Origin: a virus
Strand: one strand, 5' to 3'
Virus record (IMG/VR): IMGVR_UViG_3300044837_000097
Span: 1-64,000 of that record
DNA: 64,000 bases
Part shown: positions 11,642-19,935 of the stretch, one piece after another
How positions within the stretch are numbered: the first letter of the stretch is position 1
Layout: every line of letters begins with the position of its first letter
Notes under the pieces: model-generated
Told to the model about the DNA's origin: nothing
Databases searched by the model: none
What the model saw: the letters and a program-made list of their open reading frames with translations, nothing else
Position numbers and translations under genes: made by a program

Positions 11642-12322
11642 GTGGCAGATAAACTAGTACAAATTGAGCCAGCCTCTGGCGTACAGAGATGGGCGCTTGC
11701 GTTCGTTGGCGGCAAAGACACTGGCGACCAGCCGAAGTCTTGCTTCAATTGCCCGTTCCTTTACATTCACCAAAAACGCTGTCAGATTCACGGACCTGAT
11801 ATTGTCATTGACCGCGTTACAAAAGACGGAAATGTTTATACGCCCGTTTGTATCTACCAACGCGGCGGAACACCGCTCTCGGTTGGGGATAACGAAGTTG
11901 TTTACAACGTGAACACGCTTGGTGATAAAGCGGCGGACCAAACAGGATTAGAGTGGGCTAAAAGCCCCGCCGGGACAAATTGCGGTGGGTTCAAGCAGGG
12001 CGCGTCTTGCAAACACTTCGTAGTTACGGATGATAAAGGCGTTGACGGTAATTGCGCTCTTATGTCCAAAGAACAAGATGAGACCAGCGATTCCATGTCT
12101 GAGCACAAAGGACAAAGCGTTGACTGGGACGATTGCTGCGATGGTCACGAAGGCGAAAACATATCTTGGCGAGAAGCACAGAAGTTAATGCCAACCGAGT
12201 CTAAGAAGTTTAAGTTAGAAGATTCTAGTTTCGGGGCACAGAAGAGTCAACCAAAAACCGAAGATTCTGAGTACGCCCGCGCAAGAGAAATCCGTAAACA
12301 GAAGCAGAATTTGAATTATTAG
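11642..12322 (+). CDS. Cysteine-rich, probably metal-binding protein
   Basis: 226 residues from GTG, preceded by AAGGGGATAAC. At least ten cysteines in clusters: CFNCPF, RCQIHG, VCIYQ, NCGGFKQGASCKHF, NCALM and DDCCDGH. This suggests zinc or iron-sulfur binding. The C-terminal third is charged and probably disordered. No known family assigned. Confidence 0.65.
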   Translation: MADKLVQIEPASGVQRWALAFVGGKDTGDQPKSCFNCPFLYIHQKRCQIHGPDIVIDRVTKDGNVYTPVCIYQRGGTPLSVGDNEVVYNVNTLGDKAADQTGLEWAKSPAGTNCGGFKQGASCKHFVVTDDKGVDGNCALMSKEQDETSDSMSEHKGQSVDWDDCCDGHEGENISWREAQKLMPTESKKFKLEDSSFGAQKSQPKTEDSEYARAREIRKQKQNLNY

Positions 12323-12372
12323 TTAAAATTCCTCGGGAAAAGACGTTTTTCAACGAATTAGGAGATATTTTT

Positions 12373-12639
12373 ATGGAGCACAAAAATAGGGCGCATCACG
12401 GTTTTTCTCACTCCCATTTTGAACACCACGCTGACGGCAGTATCACAGTCCACCACGCTCATCACGACGGCCCTCATAAGGATGTCAAACATGCGGCTGC
12501 GGACCTCGACGAAGCTCATGATTCTATGCAGGATAATCTCGGCACACCAAATTCCGGCGAAGGTCATGATATGAATAACGTGGCGATGGCACCGGGCGCA
12601 GCAGCACCGGGAACGGCGGCAGCACCCACCGGGGCTTAA
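12373..12639 (+). CDS. Histidine-rich protein
   Basis: 88 residues with about 18 histidines in the first 50 (HHGFSHSHFEHHADGSITVHHAHHDGP), then an acidic helix and an Ala/Pro/Gly tail. I know short His-rich proteins with an HHADGSI.V-like segment from head-gene neighbourhoods; metal binding is likely but unproved. TTAGGAG precedes the ATG. Confidence 0.65.
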   Translation: MEHKNRAHHGFSHSHFEHHADGSITVHHAHHDGPHKDVKHAAADLDEAHDSMQDNLGTPNSGEGHDMNNVAMAPGAAAPGTAAAPTGA

Positions 12640-12640
12640 T

Positions 12641-12838
12641 ATGGCAAAGCATAACGTCTCTCTTTACAGAGCAATGCATGGATTGCGTCGTGGCGGCCTG
12701 CACCGCGCGCTCCACATCCCGGAAGACCAGCCGATTCCGGCAGACCGTTTGGAAGCGGCAAAGAACTCGAAGAACTCTCACGTCAAGCACATGGCAAATT
12801 TCGCAGCGACGATGAGCGGATTTAAGCACAAGGGATAA
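12641..12838 (+). CDS. Small conserved phage protein
   Basis: 65 residues, basic and helical. GGLHRALHIPEDQPIPADRLEAA..SKN.HVKHMA is a pattern seen in many short phage proteins near head genes (GALHR.LG...IP...L..A..S.N). Function unknown. One base separates it from the preceding stop. Confidence 0.7.
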   Translation: MAKHNVSLYRAMHGLRRGGLHRALHIPEDQPIPADRLEAAKNSKNSHVKHMANFAATMSGFKHKG

Positions 12839-12839
12839 C

Positions 12840-13142
12840 ATGAAACTCAAGCTGGACTTCCTCACCCGCGCATTCGAGAAGGTCTCACCGTGGCTGGGCA
12901 AAGCGTTCAGCGACAGTGGGACTCCCAGCAGTTCTCGGCTAATGACTATCCCGCACAGTTTAACAGCTATTTTCTGTGCCGTGTACATGACAGTGAAAAC
13001 TGGCGGTCACCCGGACGGGATGGCGTTGACAGCACTGGGCGGATTCGCGACAGTTCATTATGCAATCAACCGCGCGACCACTGCTTGGAGCAAGGATAAT
13101 ACTCCGAAGCTAGACGCCTCGGCAGAGCCATCAAAAGTTTAG
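12840..13142 (+). CDS. Holin candidate
   Basis: 100 residues with two hydrophobic segments (about 36-53 and 63-80, the second around ALTALGGFATVHYAI), short charged tails and a mostly polar N-terminus. Size and topology fit a class II holin, and it lies in a small-gene lysis/head region. The endolysin is far away at 59784 on the other strand, so the assignment is tentative. Confidence 0.5.
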   Translation: MKLKLDFLTRAFEKVSPWLGKAFSDSGTPSSSRLMTIPHSLTAIFCAVYMTVKTGGHPDGMALTALGGFATVHYAINRATTAWSKDNTPKLDASAEPSKV

Positions 13143-13221
13143 TAACCCGGAGCAGGGGGTCCCGCGAGGGAGCCGGGCTGGACGGTAATGCTCTGCAAAG
13201 AGCCGTTCACGAGAAAGCACG

Positions 13222-13956
13222 ATGAAGACTCTTCGCGGCCTGCTACTTGGCGTATGTTTGGTACTTTCCGTTCACCCAACACAGGCGGCAAATAAGAAGC
13301 ACGAGAAAGCACTGAATTCGACGTTCGTTCTTTACGGGCGCTCTGTCGGACAACACGTAGACCACCACGCATTATGCACGGCTTTCGTTTACAAGAAAGC
13401 GTCAGACGGATACTTTCTTCTAACAGCGGGGCATTGCTTTACAGCGGGAGCGCCTGCGGATGCGACCTACCTAGTTGCAGAAGGGCAGGTGAAAGATAAT
13501 CCAACTCTTCAACCTGTTGAAGTTTTGAATCACGTTGACCGGGCGGATATGGATGTGGCTGAACTTCATTTGAAGACCACGAAGAAATACGAAATTCTTG
13601 AATTGGATAAAAACCCGGCCAAGATAGACGACAAAGTTTTTTATGTGGGTTACCCGGAAATCGTAGCACAGGCTGTTTATACTGGTCGCGTCTCCAGCAA
13701 CATCATCGAGAGCGTCGGCCCGGACCCGAACGAACCTTGCGACCTTTGTAAGGGGCGTTTCATGATTCAAACGGGCGGCGGTGGAGGGGCAAGCGGCTCC
13801 CCTATCATCAGCGAACACACCGGTAAAGTTGTAGGAATTTTAGAAGGACACCTTTTTGAGAATGGCGTGGTTGTGGTTCCGGCTCCGGCTATTGAAGTTT
13901 ATTACGAGAAAGAGGGCCACTCAAAAAACGCACAAAGCGGGGAGAAAATCGAATGA
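13222..13956 (+). CDS. Secreted trypsin-like serine protease
   Basis: 244 residues with a signal peptide (about 1-22). The chymotrypsin-fold triad is visible: His71 in LLTAGHCF, Asp111 in RADMDVAEL, and Ser191 in GGGGGASGSPI. The protein would act in the periplasm or outside the cell, or be packaged. A protease of this class is unusual in a phage head-gene region, so a role in virion maturation, envelope degradation or host-like moonlighting is open. Followed with 4-bp overlap by a tiny membrane protein. Confidence 0.85.
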   Translation: MKTLRGLLLGVCLVLSVHPTQAANKKHEKALNSTFVLYGRSVGQHVDHHALCTAFVYKKASDGYFLLTAGHCFTAGAPADATYLVAEGQVKDNPTLQPVEVLNHVDRADMDVAELHLKTTKKYEILELDKNPAKIDDKVFYVGYPEIVAQAVYTGRVSSNIIESVGPDPNEPCDLCKGRFMIQTGGGGGASGSPIISEHTGKVVGILEGHLFENGVVVVPAPAIEVYYEKEGHSKNAQSGEKIE

Positions 13957-14048
13957 TTTTGCTTCTAATAAGTCTGCCACTTGTTGCTGTTATCGGCTTC
14001 TTGTTCGGGCTTGGTTTTCAACTCGCAAAGAAAGTTTTGAAGGCATAA
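13953..14048 (+). CDS. 31-residue single-span membrane protein
   Basis: Almost entirely one hydrophobic helix (MILLLISLPLVAVIGFLFGL) with a basic tail (QLAKKVLKA). The start overlaps the protease stop (ATGA), so it is translationally coupled. Could be a protease partner or lysis accessory. Confidence 0.6.
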   Translation: MILLLISLPLVAVIGFLFGLGFQLAKKVLKA

Positions 14049-14066
14049 GCCAATCGAGGAGTTAGC

Positions 14067-14339
14067 ATGGGCACAACAGCGAGCGTTATCGCCAGCGCGA
14101 AGAAGGCGTTGAACGACGCCGATAACTTCGGCCAGCGCGAGACAGGAAACAGAAAAGCTGGCGGCTTGCCGAGCTACAAGCAGGCAAGAGCGGCACGCCC
14201 CACGGCATCCACAGCATCAACGGCAGCCGCACCGCCGAGCACCGACAACCGCGAGTTCGCGGGAGTCCGTGCGAACCAGTCCAACGAACTTAATGCCGCT
14301 CTCGCAAGTCGAGAGCAGGCTCGGAAGGCACTGGAATAA
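14067..14339 (+). CDS. Small unknown protein before the terminase
   Basis: 90 residues, Ala/Thr/Ser/Pro-rich middle flanked by helical ends. GAGGAG lies 6-7 bp before the ATG. Position directly upstream of the large terminase would suit a small terminase, but length and composition do not give a recognisable DNA-binding domain, so I leave it unassigned. Confidence 0.6.
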   Translation: MGTTASVIASAKKALNDADNFGQRETGNRKAGGLPSYKQARAARPTASTASTAAAPPSTDNREFAGVRANQSNELNAALASREQARKALE

Positions 14340-14360
14340 ATAATATCCGAGAGGCATCCA

Positions 14361-16607
14361 ATGGGTTTGACAGCAGCGCAGAGAAAGGCAAACCAGAGAG
14401 CACGCGAAAAGGGCATACCCGAGCCGTTCGGCGTGGAGTACGTCAGCAAAGTTGTGCAAGCGAAAGAATCTGCCGCTGAAAAGGAAAGCAGCGTGCGTCG
14501 TTTGCTCGACGAGGTTGCGGCACAGGATGCGATAGGAAAGAGATTCAAGAGCGAAGCGCGCAGTCTGACACGTCTTGTACGTATCTTCTACGGGCAACCG
14601 GAGAGTGGAGACGTAGACGGTGCAGAGGCCAGCGAGAGCACGCCAAAGAAGACCAAAGGTCCGAAGCGCGTCAACCCTTCCGAGACCCGGGTTCGTATTC
14701 AGAATACCCAAGCTGACCCTCTTGAACGAGGCAAAGGCCGTCGTCGTTCTCTCGAAGGCACAGAGTACGAGACGGACGACATCGTCGGATTCTGGCGCTG
14801 GCTTGAGTTGCGTGACCGTGCGCGTAAAGACTTGTTCTGGCTGGGCCGCGTGCTCGGCAAGGGCTTGTACCGCTCCGTTCACCAAATTATCTGCGACCAG
14901 TTCGTTCCAAAGAATTTTGGGGGCGCGTGGTTGAACTCGGACGGCGCGGAAGATACGACTCGTCCAACGATTGAGCCGTACTACTTCGAGGGCTACACAC
15001 TCGACGACTTCCACGATGCAATCGACGACCACCACCAGTGGCGCGACCACGAAATGATGTTACTTGACTCTCGTGGATTTTACAAGAGCACCATCGACGG
15101 AGTTGACGCGGTGCAGTGGTTGTTGAACTGCCCGGACATTCGCATCCTCATCTTGACGGGTGAGTACAAGCTGGCCGTCAAGTTCCAAAGCGAAATCAAA
15201 AAGTATTTTCACCTTGCAGAAGGACAGGAACCGGGAGCGATTCACTTGTTGTTTCCCGAGTACGTTCTGTACGGCAAGGAAGGTACCTCGGACAGTCCGT
15301 TAGAATGTCCGGCCCGCATGTTGAACCAAGGCGAACCCTCGCTGTGGGTTAACTCGATTGTCGCGAACCTTTCTGGTTGGCACTGCGACATCAAAAAGGG
15401 CGACGATATTGTTACCGACGAGAACTCAAATAGCGACGACTCTCGCGAGAAGTTGAAAGAGAAGTACGACGGTACCGACGACCTTTTGGACCCGCACGGG
15501 TTCATGGACCACATCGGCACCCGCTACTTCACTGACGACTGGTACGGTATGCGCCTGTCACCGGATAAAGAGACCGGGCAGGTTGCGCCGATTAAGTATT
15601 TCAAGCGCGGATGCTGGGTAATCAAACCAGAATACGCGAACATTAAGTTGAGCCAATTAACCGAGGATATGGTCGAATTGACCTTCCCTCAGCGTTGGAG
15701 CTTCAACAAACTCCGCTCACTTCTGTTGAAGAAGATGGCGGGCACTGGCAGTGACCGCGCCTTCCGCAATCAGCAGATGAACGAACCTACTGACGCGATG
15801 GAAGACAGCGGGTTCCGCATCAGCTTCGATGAAGCTACGATGCGCAAGCACATGTACCCGGGCGAGACCGCGCCGAAGCATGGCGAGACCTTCATTGTTT
15901 GGGACTGGGCGCTGTCGGACAAGAAGACATCGGATTATTCAGTGGGCGTCGTTGGCCGACTGTACAAGAGCGACACAGGACTGTGGTCGTTCTCAATCCT
16001 AGAAATAGTTTACGATAAGTGGAAGTATAGTGAACTCGCCTTTCAAATCGTGCTTCTCGCAAAGAAGTGGGGTCCAAAGGTGACGATGGTTGAGCAGTCG
16101 AACGGGTACGAAATGCTACGCGACGAAATCATCCGCGTCGGCAATAAGTACGGTTACCAGCCATATATTTACGCGAAACCGCCGTCTCGTCAGGAGAACG
16201 CAAAGCGCAACCGCATCAAGTCGCTTGAAATTCTTTTGAATGAAAACCGGCTCCACTTCGTGATGGGTCCGTGGATTGACGAGACCATCAAACAGTTTAC
16301 CCAGTACACCGGGGAGAAGAAGAACAAAGGCCGTAAGGACGACATCCCGGACGCCGCTTCTTACCTCGTGTACTTCATTCCGGCAGATTCAAGACCGAGC
16401 CCAGAAGGTTCGGACCCGGAAGAAGAGAAGAGACTAGAGGAAGAACAAACCAAGCAGGCAGCCAAACAATACCACTATGGTCGCTACTTTGGTCAGCATC
16501 TTCCCACCAATAAGCAGGCCGGACCCGTCATTGAAGAGGTTGCCGCGCCGAAGCCGCAGGACCCGCGCTTACGCTTGTTTGGAAAAAACGGGGCATTTAG
16601 AATGTGA
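14361..16607 (+). CDS. terL: Terminase large subunit
   Basis: 748 residues. ATPase: Walker-A-like SRGFYKST at about residues 237-244 and an acidic Walker B (DDIVTDE) near 347. Nuclease: FIVWDWALSD near 510 (first Asp), VTMVEQSNGYE near 575 and the Asp pair in KDDIPDAASY near 658. It packages DNA into the prohead by docking on the portal encoded next. A charged N-terminal extension of about 130 residues precedes the motor. Portal and capsid follow, separated only by a homing endonuclease gene. Confidence 0.93.
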   Translation: MGLTAAQRKANQRAREKGIPEPFGVEYVSKVVQAKESAAEKESSVRRLLDEVAAQDAIGKRFKSEARSLTRLVRIFYGQPESGDVDGAEASESTPKKTKGPKRVNPSETRVRIQNTQADPLERGKGRRRSLEGTEYETDDIVGFWRWLELRDRARKDLFWLGRVLGKGLYRSVHQIICDQFVPKNFGGAWLNSDGAEDTTRPTIEPYYFEGYTLDDFHDAIDDHHQWRDHEMMLLDSRGFYKSTIDGVDAVQWLLNCPDIRILILTGEYKLAVKFQSEIKKYFHLAEGQEPGAIHLLFPEYVLYGKEGTSDSPLECPARMLNQGEPSLWVNSIVANLSGWHCDIKKGDDIVTDENSNSDDSREKLKEKYDGTDDLLDPHGFMDHIGTRYFTDDWYGMRLSPDKETGQVAPIKYFKRGCWVIKPEYANIKLSQLTEDMVELTFPQRWSFNKLRSLLLKKMAGTGSDRAFRNQQMNEPTDAMEDSGFRISFDEATMRKHMYPGETAPKHGETFIVWDWALSDKKTSDYSVGVVGRLYKSDTGLWSFSILEIVYDKWKYSELAFQIVLLAKKWGPKVTMVEQSNGYEMLRDEIIRVGNKYGYQPYIYAKPPSRQENAKRNRIKSLEILLNENRLHFVMGPWIDETIKQFTQYTGEKKNKGRKDDIPDAASYLVYFIPADSRPSPEGSDPEEEKRLEEEQTKQAAKQYHYGRYFGQHLPTNKQAGPVIEEVAAPKPQDPRLRLFGKNGAFRM

Positions 16608-16646
16608 AAGTCTTCTTAACACGAGTTGCAACTTGTGTTAAGACTT
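16608..16646 (+). promoter_or_regulatory. Large hairpin after the terminase gene
   Basis: CTTAACAC/GTGTTAAG (extended) around a 12-nt loop that is itself self-complementary. Lacks a T-run, so it is more likely the first hairpin of the endonuclease leader than a terminator. Confidence 0.5.
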
Positions 16647-16650
16647 AAGA

Positions 16651-16703
16651 TTAGGGAAGTTGTGCCAGTAACACGGCTTCCTTAATCACTCTTTACTGGA
16701 GAG
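16651..16703 (+). promoter_or_regulatory. HNH leader: hairpin whose loop pairs with the ribosome binding site
   Basis: A stem of about 14 bp (with wobbles) ends in the 7-nt loop CCAGTAA, the exact complement of TTACTGG at 16693-16699, which runs into the GGAGAG ribosome binding site before ATG 16705. Confidence 0.78.
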
Positions 16704-16704
16704 A

Positions 16705-17334
16705 ATGATGTCGAAAAACCCTTTATGCAAACACGGCGATTTATATTATTGTAAACAGTGTGGTGGAAAAGGCCGCTGCCCGCATGGGCGAATTCGTTAC
16801 TCTTGCAAAGACTGCAATGTTTTGGGTACGGGCGGCGAGGCTATTTGTGAACATAATAATCGCCGATACCGGTGTGTAGAGTGTAAGGTTTTAGGAGTTG
16901 GTGGAAGTTCTCTGTGTGAACACAATAAAGTTAAACGAAACTGTATTCAATGTGGCGGTGCCGGAATTTGTGAGCACGGCAGGCAGAAAAGTAATTGTAA
17001 GAAATGCAGTGGTTTTGTTCGTTTGGCAAGAACGATGCACCAATCTGCTAAAAAGAGAGCAAAGAAGAAAAGTCTCCCTTTTGAGTTGTCGGTACAAGAT
17101 GTTTTAGATTTAATCGGGAGTGGAATTTGTCCTATTTTTGGTACGCCGTTCGAAACAGGATTTGGTCTTCATAAAACATCGGCATCTCTTGATAGATTTA
17201 AGCCCGAGTTGGGTTACACCAAAGAAAATTGTTCGGTTATTTCCCATTTGGCTAACGCAATGAAGCAGGGCGCAAACGCGGACGAAATTCAGCGTTTGGC
17301 GGATTGGGTGCGCTCAAAAGAAAAGACTCAATAG
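16705..17334 (+). CDS. HNH endonuclease with five zinc-knuckle repeats
   Basis: 209 residues. Five repeats of the form C.HG/N......C..C (CKHGDLYYCKQC, CPHGRIRYSCKDC, CEHNNRRYRCVEC, CEHNKVKRNCIQC, CEHGRQKSNCKKC) fill residues 8-105. The rest carries ASLDRFKPELGYTKENCSVIS and ANAMK, as in HNH/His-Me nucleases of phage introns (same pattern in the 21627 protein). Inserted between terminase and portal as a free-standing homing gene. A second ATG at 16708 is equally possible. Confidence 0.82.
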   Translation: MMSKNPLCKHGDLYYCKQCGGKGRCPHGRIRYSCKDCNVLGTGGEAICEHNNRRYRCVECKVLGVGGSSLCEHNKVKRNCIQCGGAGICEHGRQKSNCKKCSGFVRLARTMHQSAKKRAKKKSLPFELSVQDVLDLIGSGICPIFGTPFETGFGLHKTSASLDRFKPELGYTKENCSVISHLANAMKQGANADEIQRLADWVRSKEKTQ

Positions 17335-17353
17335 GAATATCAGGTGAATCGTA

Positions 17354-19492
17354 ATGGCAGAGTTTGAACCGGAAGTAGTTGGCGCGCGTGACGAAAAAGA
17401 GGCGCAGATTGCTGCGTTGTATCAGGACCCAGCAAACGAAATCACCGCCGAGAACACGTATATCGACAGCGAGACCGGAACCATTCAGCTCAACGACGAA
17501 GCGGCTATTCGCCTCGTATTGACCGACACCGACACGGCTGACAACTTTATCAACGTCAACCAGTGGGCATCAGGCTGGACGATGGCGGACTTGTTGTACC
17601 AGTCCCCGGTATCCGGTGACGGCTCGGGAAACACAACCGACGTTGTGAGTTCTGCCGTTCCGAAGTTCATGGTATCGAATCACATCTCGTCGATTGTGCC
17701 GAAGATTATGGGCGGCATCTTCTACGAGGACCCGTGCTTCATGCTGCGTCCGTCACCGGGCACCACGCCGCAGGTCATCCAAGCGAAGACCGCCGTCTTC
17801 ACTTTTCAATTGAAGGCTATGCGCTACGAAGAAGAAGTAGAGCGCGGACTGGAACAGATGGCGTTGCTTGGCACCGCAATTTGGAAGTGGGGCTATACCG
17901 AGTACGACAAGACGCTCAAGAAATACAAGCGTTACGCCGACCAGCAACAGATTACTGACGGCGGCGAGACGGTGTCGATTGACACGCCGTCGTCGGACGA
18001 CTTCGAGATTGAATTCTACTCGAAGAAGGTCTCTCACCCGTGGATTAAGTTCTGCGACCTCCGCACGGTCCTTGTGGACCCGGGATGCCGCGTGGGCGAC
18101 ATCCGCGCAGCGAAGTGGGTTGTCTACCGCGATTACGCGACGTACGACGACCTGAATAAACTTCGCGGGCTAGAAGGCTACAACATCCCAGAAGAAGATG
18201 TTCTCAAGGCGATGTTCATGCGCCCGGTCAACCCGGGTAAGCCCGACAACATTTCGATGACCCTGCCGGAAGGCATGATGGGCTACTTGCAGCACAGTCG
18301 CCCGAGAAACATCAAGACCTCAGCAGACCCGACTCGCCAACCTCTAGAAATTCTGGAGCGTTGGGATAATGAGAAGGTCATGGTGGTCCTGATTTATAAC
18401 GGTCACAACATTCTTATTCGCAACGAAGCGAATCCTTACGGGAAGATTCCGTTCTTCTCGGCAAACTGGCGCAACATCCCGGACAGCTTCTACGGTCAGG
18501 GTCTTGGCCTGCTAATCGGCAGCGAGCAAATCGTTGAGCAAGGCGTAACAAACCTCGCACTCGACCTGCTTGCCTACTGCTTGCAGCCCGTGGCTCTACG
18601 TAAGAAAGGATTCAACGCACCAACGCAGAACACACGATGGGAACAGGGCGGCATTATCGACGTTGAAGAAGACGTTGAGAAGGCGTTCAAGTTCCTACAA
18701 ATGCCGACGCCTCCGCAAGAAGCGTTTGCCTTCATCCAGCAATCACAGAGCGCGGGCGCTGCCACATCAGGCGCGAACGAGCAGGTTATGCAGGGCGCAG
18801 GGCACGCGGGCATTTCGACGACAGGCATGAGAAGTGGTACTGGCGCGGCGGCTGTTATCAGCGCGAACGCCAGCCGTCTCGACGGCCCAACGGGCCGTTT
18901 CGTCCGCCAAGTGTTCGAGCCGTGGTTGCATCAGATGGACGATTTGAACAACGACCTTCTACCGACTCAAGTCATGAAGGATATTCTTGGCGAAGAGTTG
19001 GGCGGGTCGATTAAGCTGGACCACATCGAGTACAGAAACTCGTCGGTCAAGTATGAAGTTCTGGCGGGAGCCAACCTCGGTGCCAAGAAGGAAATGGCAC
19101 AGGCTCTACCGTTCATCATTCAGTTGATGACCAACCCAGTCTTCGTGAAGAACGCGAACGACGCCGGATACCAGTTCGACGCAATCGCAATCTTCCAAGC
19201 GTTCGTGGACGCAGCAGGCTGGAAGTTCTCTCAGGCTTTTCTACGCAAGATGTCGGACAAAGAAGCCCAGCAGTTTCAGGCGAACAGTCCAGCAGCACTC
19301 GCGCAACAGCAGGCCAAGAACGCACAAGCCGCCGCAGACCAGAAGTTCAAGCAGGAACAGACTCTCGAAAACCAGAAGCAACTCGGCAAAGCCGGAAACG
19401 AGGCGGTACGCGCTTCTATCGAGAAGGCTACACTGCCAGCACTTATGGGTACACCACAAGTCGCTGGTTTTGGCCAAGTCACGGCTTTATAA
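17354..19492 (+). CDS. Portal protein
   Basis: 712 residues, mixed alpha/beta with long helices. Length, position between large terminase and scaffold, and segments such as MVSNHISSIVPKIMGGIFYED, GTAIWKWGYTEYDK and NIPDSFYGQGLGLLIGSEQ fit podovirus-type portals. It forms the dodecameric ring for DNA packaging and tail attachment. The C-terminal 100 residues are Gln/Ala/Lys-rich, as in portal barrels. No single catalytic motif exists for this family, so the call relies on context. Confidence 0.85.
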   Translation: MAEFEPEVVGARDEKEAQIAALYQDPANEITAENTYIDSETGTIQLNDEAAIRLVLTDTDTADNFINVNQWASGWTMADLLYQSPVSGDGSGNTTDVVSSAVPKFMVSNHISSIVPKIMGGIFYEDPCFMLRPSPGTTPQVIQAKTAVFTFQLKAMRYEEEVERGLEQMALLGTAIWKWGYTEYDKTLKKYKRYADQQQITDGGETVSIDTPSSDDFEIEFYSKKVSHPWIKFCDLRTVLVDPGCRVGDIRAAKWVVYRDYATYDDLNKLRGLEGYNIPEEDVLKAMFMRPVNPGKPDNISMTLPEGMMGYLQHSRPRNIKTSADPTRQPLEILERWDNEKVMVVLIYNGHNILIRNEANPYGKIPFFSANWRNIPDSFYGQGLGLLIGSEQIVEQGVTNLALDLLAYCLQPVALRKKGFNAPTQNTRWEQGGIIDVEEDVEKAFKFLQMPTPPQEAFAFIQQSQSAGAATSGANEQVMQGAGHAGISTTGMRSGTGAAAVISANASRLDGPTGRFVRQVFEPWLHQMDDLNNDLLPTQVMKDILGEELGGSIKLDHIEYRNSSVKYEVLAGANLGAKKEMAQALPFIIQLMTNPVFVKNANDAGYQFDAIAIFQAFVDAAGWKFSQAFLRKMSDKEAQQFQANSPAALAQQQAKNAQAAADQKFKQEQTLENQKQLGKAGNEAVRASIEKATLPALMGTPQVAGFGQVTAL

Positions 19493-19495
19493 ACT

Positions 19496-19526
19496 AATCA
19501 GGGTGGGGCTTCGGCCCCTCTTATAA
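19496..19526 (+). other. UUCG hairpin between portal and next gene
   Basis: GGGGC-TTCG-GCCCC without a following T-run. It may slow polymerase or protect the RNA end. Confidence 0.45.
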
Positions 19527-19537
19527 GGAAGTACCCA

Positions 19538-19912
19538 ATGGCAGAACGTGAACTACTCGGCGCAACCCTTTCATATGAGGAGCGCATCGCTGTCGCACAG
19601 CTATCGCAGCAACCGGGCTGGCAGATTTTGGTTCGAATGATTGCCGAAGCGTGCCGCAACGCGACAGAAGCAGTCATCAGGTTGGACCCTCAGACAGAGC
19701 GTTATCAGGACAAGGTCGTGGCGCTGCAAACAACCGCACGAGCCATGAACAAGTTTAGTGCGGCGGTCCTTGATTCAGTCAAGGTTCATCAGCGCACCGC
19801 AGTAAGAGAAGCACAGCGTAAGGAAAACCCAGTGGTGGAAGGCGAAGTGCCGAACCGCTTTAAGGGATTCCGTATGCCAACGACACAATCTCCCTCCGAG
19901 GGAGCGAAGTAA
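19538..19912 (+). CDS. Unknown head-region protein
   Basis: 124 residues, mainly helical, starting MAERELLGATLSYEERIAVAQLSQQPGW. Many podoviruses have a small helical protein at this place between portal and scaffold; function unknown. AAGGAAG precedes the ATG. Confidence 0.7.
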   Translation: MAERELLGATLSYEERIAVAQLSQQPGWQILVRMIAEACRNATEAVIRLDPQTERYQDKVVALQTTARAMNKFSAAVLDSVKVHQRTAVREAQRKENPVVEGEVPNRFKGFRMPTTQSPSEGAK

Positions 19913-19935
19913 GAATCAAATTCTAGGTGGACAAA

